Source of the DNA: Desulfuromonadales bacterium
GTDB taxonomy: Bacteria > Desulfobacterota > Desulfuromonadia > Desulfuromonadales > JACZKF01
Length of the DNA stretch: 5,878 bases
Direction of reading: 5' to 3'
Assembly: GCA_014860175.1 (NCBI GenBank)
Contig: JACZKF010000609.1
Location: 1-5,878, forward strand
The position numbers were made by a program, and so were the translations under genes. The notes below the pieces were generated by a model, which had not been told where the DNA came from, made no database searches, and worked only from the letters and a program-made list of their open reading frames with translations. Position 1 is the stretch's first letter. The number at the start of each line of letters is the position of its first letter. Below are positions 5,433 through 5,878 of the stretch, in pieces.

Positions 5433-5878
5433 TCGATCTCCCCCCGCAGGCCGCTGGTGAGATGGGGACGACCGGTGGCATCGACCACCATCCCCTCGAC
5501 CCCGGGCTGGCGCTCGAGCAGTTCTATCCCGGCGGCCGGACCGAGGACGAAGGCGGCGGTCGCCAGCCCATCGGCGAGGGCGGCGCTGGCGGCGACGACG
5601 GTCACGCTCTGCGCCAGGCGGGCCGGTTCGCCGCTGCGGGGGTCGAACAGGTGGTGGTAGCGGATGCCGTCGCGCTCAAAGAACCGTTCATAGTCGCCGG
5701 AAGTGACCACGGCCGTATCGGCCAGGGAAAGAACGCCCAGCACCATCTGCGGCAGACGGGGATGCTGGATGCCGATGCGCCACGGCGCCCCCCGGCGATC
5801 ACCGAGCAGCCGGATATCGCCGCCGGCATTCACCGAGGCCCCGCCGGCTCCGGCCTGGCGCAGGATCTCCACCGCCCG
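5423..5878 (-). CDS. apbE: FAD:protein FMN transferase, ApbE family (C-terminal 151 residues; 5' end outside window)
   Basis: ApbE transfers FMN from FAD through a phosphoester bond to Thr/Ser of exported flavoproteins (for example RnfG/NqrC-type FMN-binding domains). The visible part starts inside the protein and carries the expected C-terminal motifs, numbered from the window edge: ASVNAGGDIRLLG (14-26), VVTSGDYERFF (57-67), HHLFDPRSGEPAR (75-87), SVTVVAASAALADGLATAAFVLG (91-113) with the Mg-binding Asp103 and Thr107, and a closing GMVVDATGRPH. ApbE proteins are usually 300-350 residues, so about half is off the right edge. The reading frame is open through the edge, so no start can be given; a GTG at 5872-5870 is internal. 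It is followed with a 10-nt overlap by the NusG-domain-II gene and then the Gx-transporter gene. Most ApbE proteins act outside the cytoplasm, and the missing N-terminus should show a signal or lipoprotein peptide. The flavinylated target is not in view. Confidence 0.93.
   Translation of the reverse strand, partial: RAVEILRQAGAGGASVNAGGDIRLLGDRRGAPWRIGIQHPRLPQMVLGVLSLADTAVVTSGDYERFFERDGIRYHHLFDPRSGEPARLAQSVTVVAASAALADGLATAAFVLGPAAGIELLERQPGVEGMVVDATGRPHLTSGLRGEIEWP

Overview
This 5.9 kb window is high-GC (clearly above 60%) bacterial chromosome with tightly packed genes, short intergenic gaps and G/C-rich third codon positions. The gene families, and the repetitive DNA in one convergent gap, fit a deltaproteobacterial Desulfuromonadia-type organism (Geobacter/Desulfuromonas relatives). 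That placement is inferred from gene content and style; no rRNA or other marker gene is present.

Layout, left to right: (1) the 5' part of a DUF445 membrane-protein gene on the minus strand, running off the left edge; (2) divergent from it, a plus-strand pair with overlapping stop and start codons, a GNAT N-acetyltransferase and an M20 (ArgE/DapE-like) metallohydrolase; (3) a 127-bp convergent gap containing a 7-bp tandem repeat and a strongly palindromic 18-bp tandem repeat; (4) a minus-strand sugar-phosphate nucleotidyltransferase with a C-terminal hexapeptide-repeat region; (5) divergent from it across 86 bp, plus-strand hslO, encoding the redox chaperone Hsp33; (6) a 108-bp convergent gap with no clear terminator; (7) a minus-strand operon transcribed from beyond the right edge: apbE (FAD:protein FMN transferase, N-terminus outside the window), a NusG-domain-II protein and a Gx-transporter / heptaprenyl-diphosphate-synthase-component-I-like membrane protein, with gene overlaps of 10 and 20 nt.

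How the genes may work together: the right-hand operon looks like an extracytosolic flavinylation module, in which ApbE attaches FMN covalently to exported electron-transfer proteins and the two small membrane partners are co-inherited accessories of unproven function. The GNAT/M20 pair combines N-acylation with N-deacylation chemistry in one transcription unit, but no substrate can be read from sequence. The nucleotidyltransferase probably makes an NDP-sugar for surface polysaccharide, and Hsp33 protects against oxidative unfolding. No gene-free stretch exceeds 300 bp. I saw no RNA gene, CRISPR array, transposase or attachment site. Most of the window is ordinary core or housekeeping sequence; the points most worth a second look are the palindromic repeat, the flavinylation cluster and the GNAT/M20 coupling.
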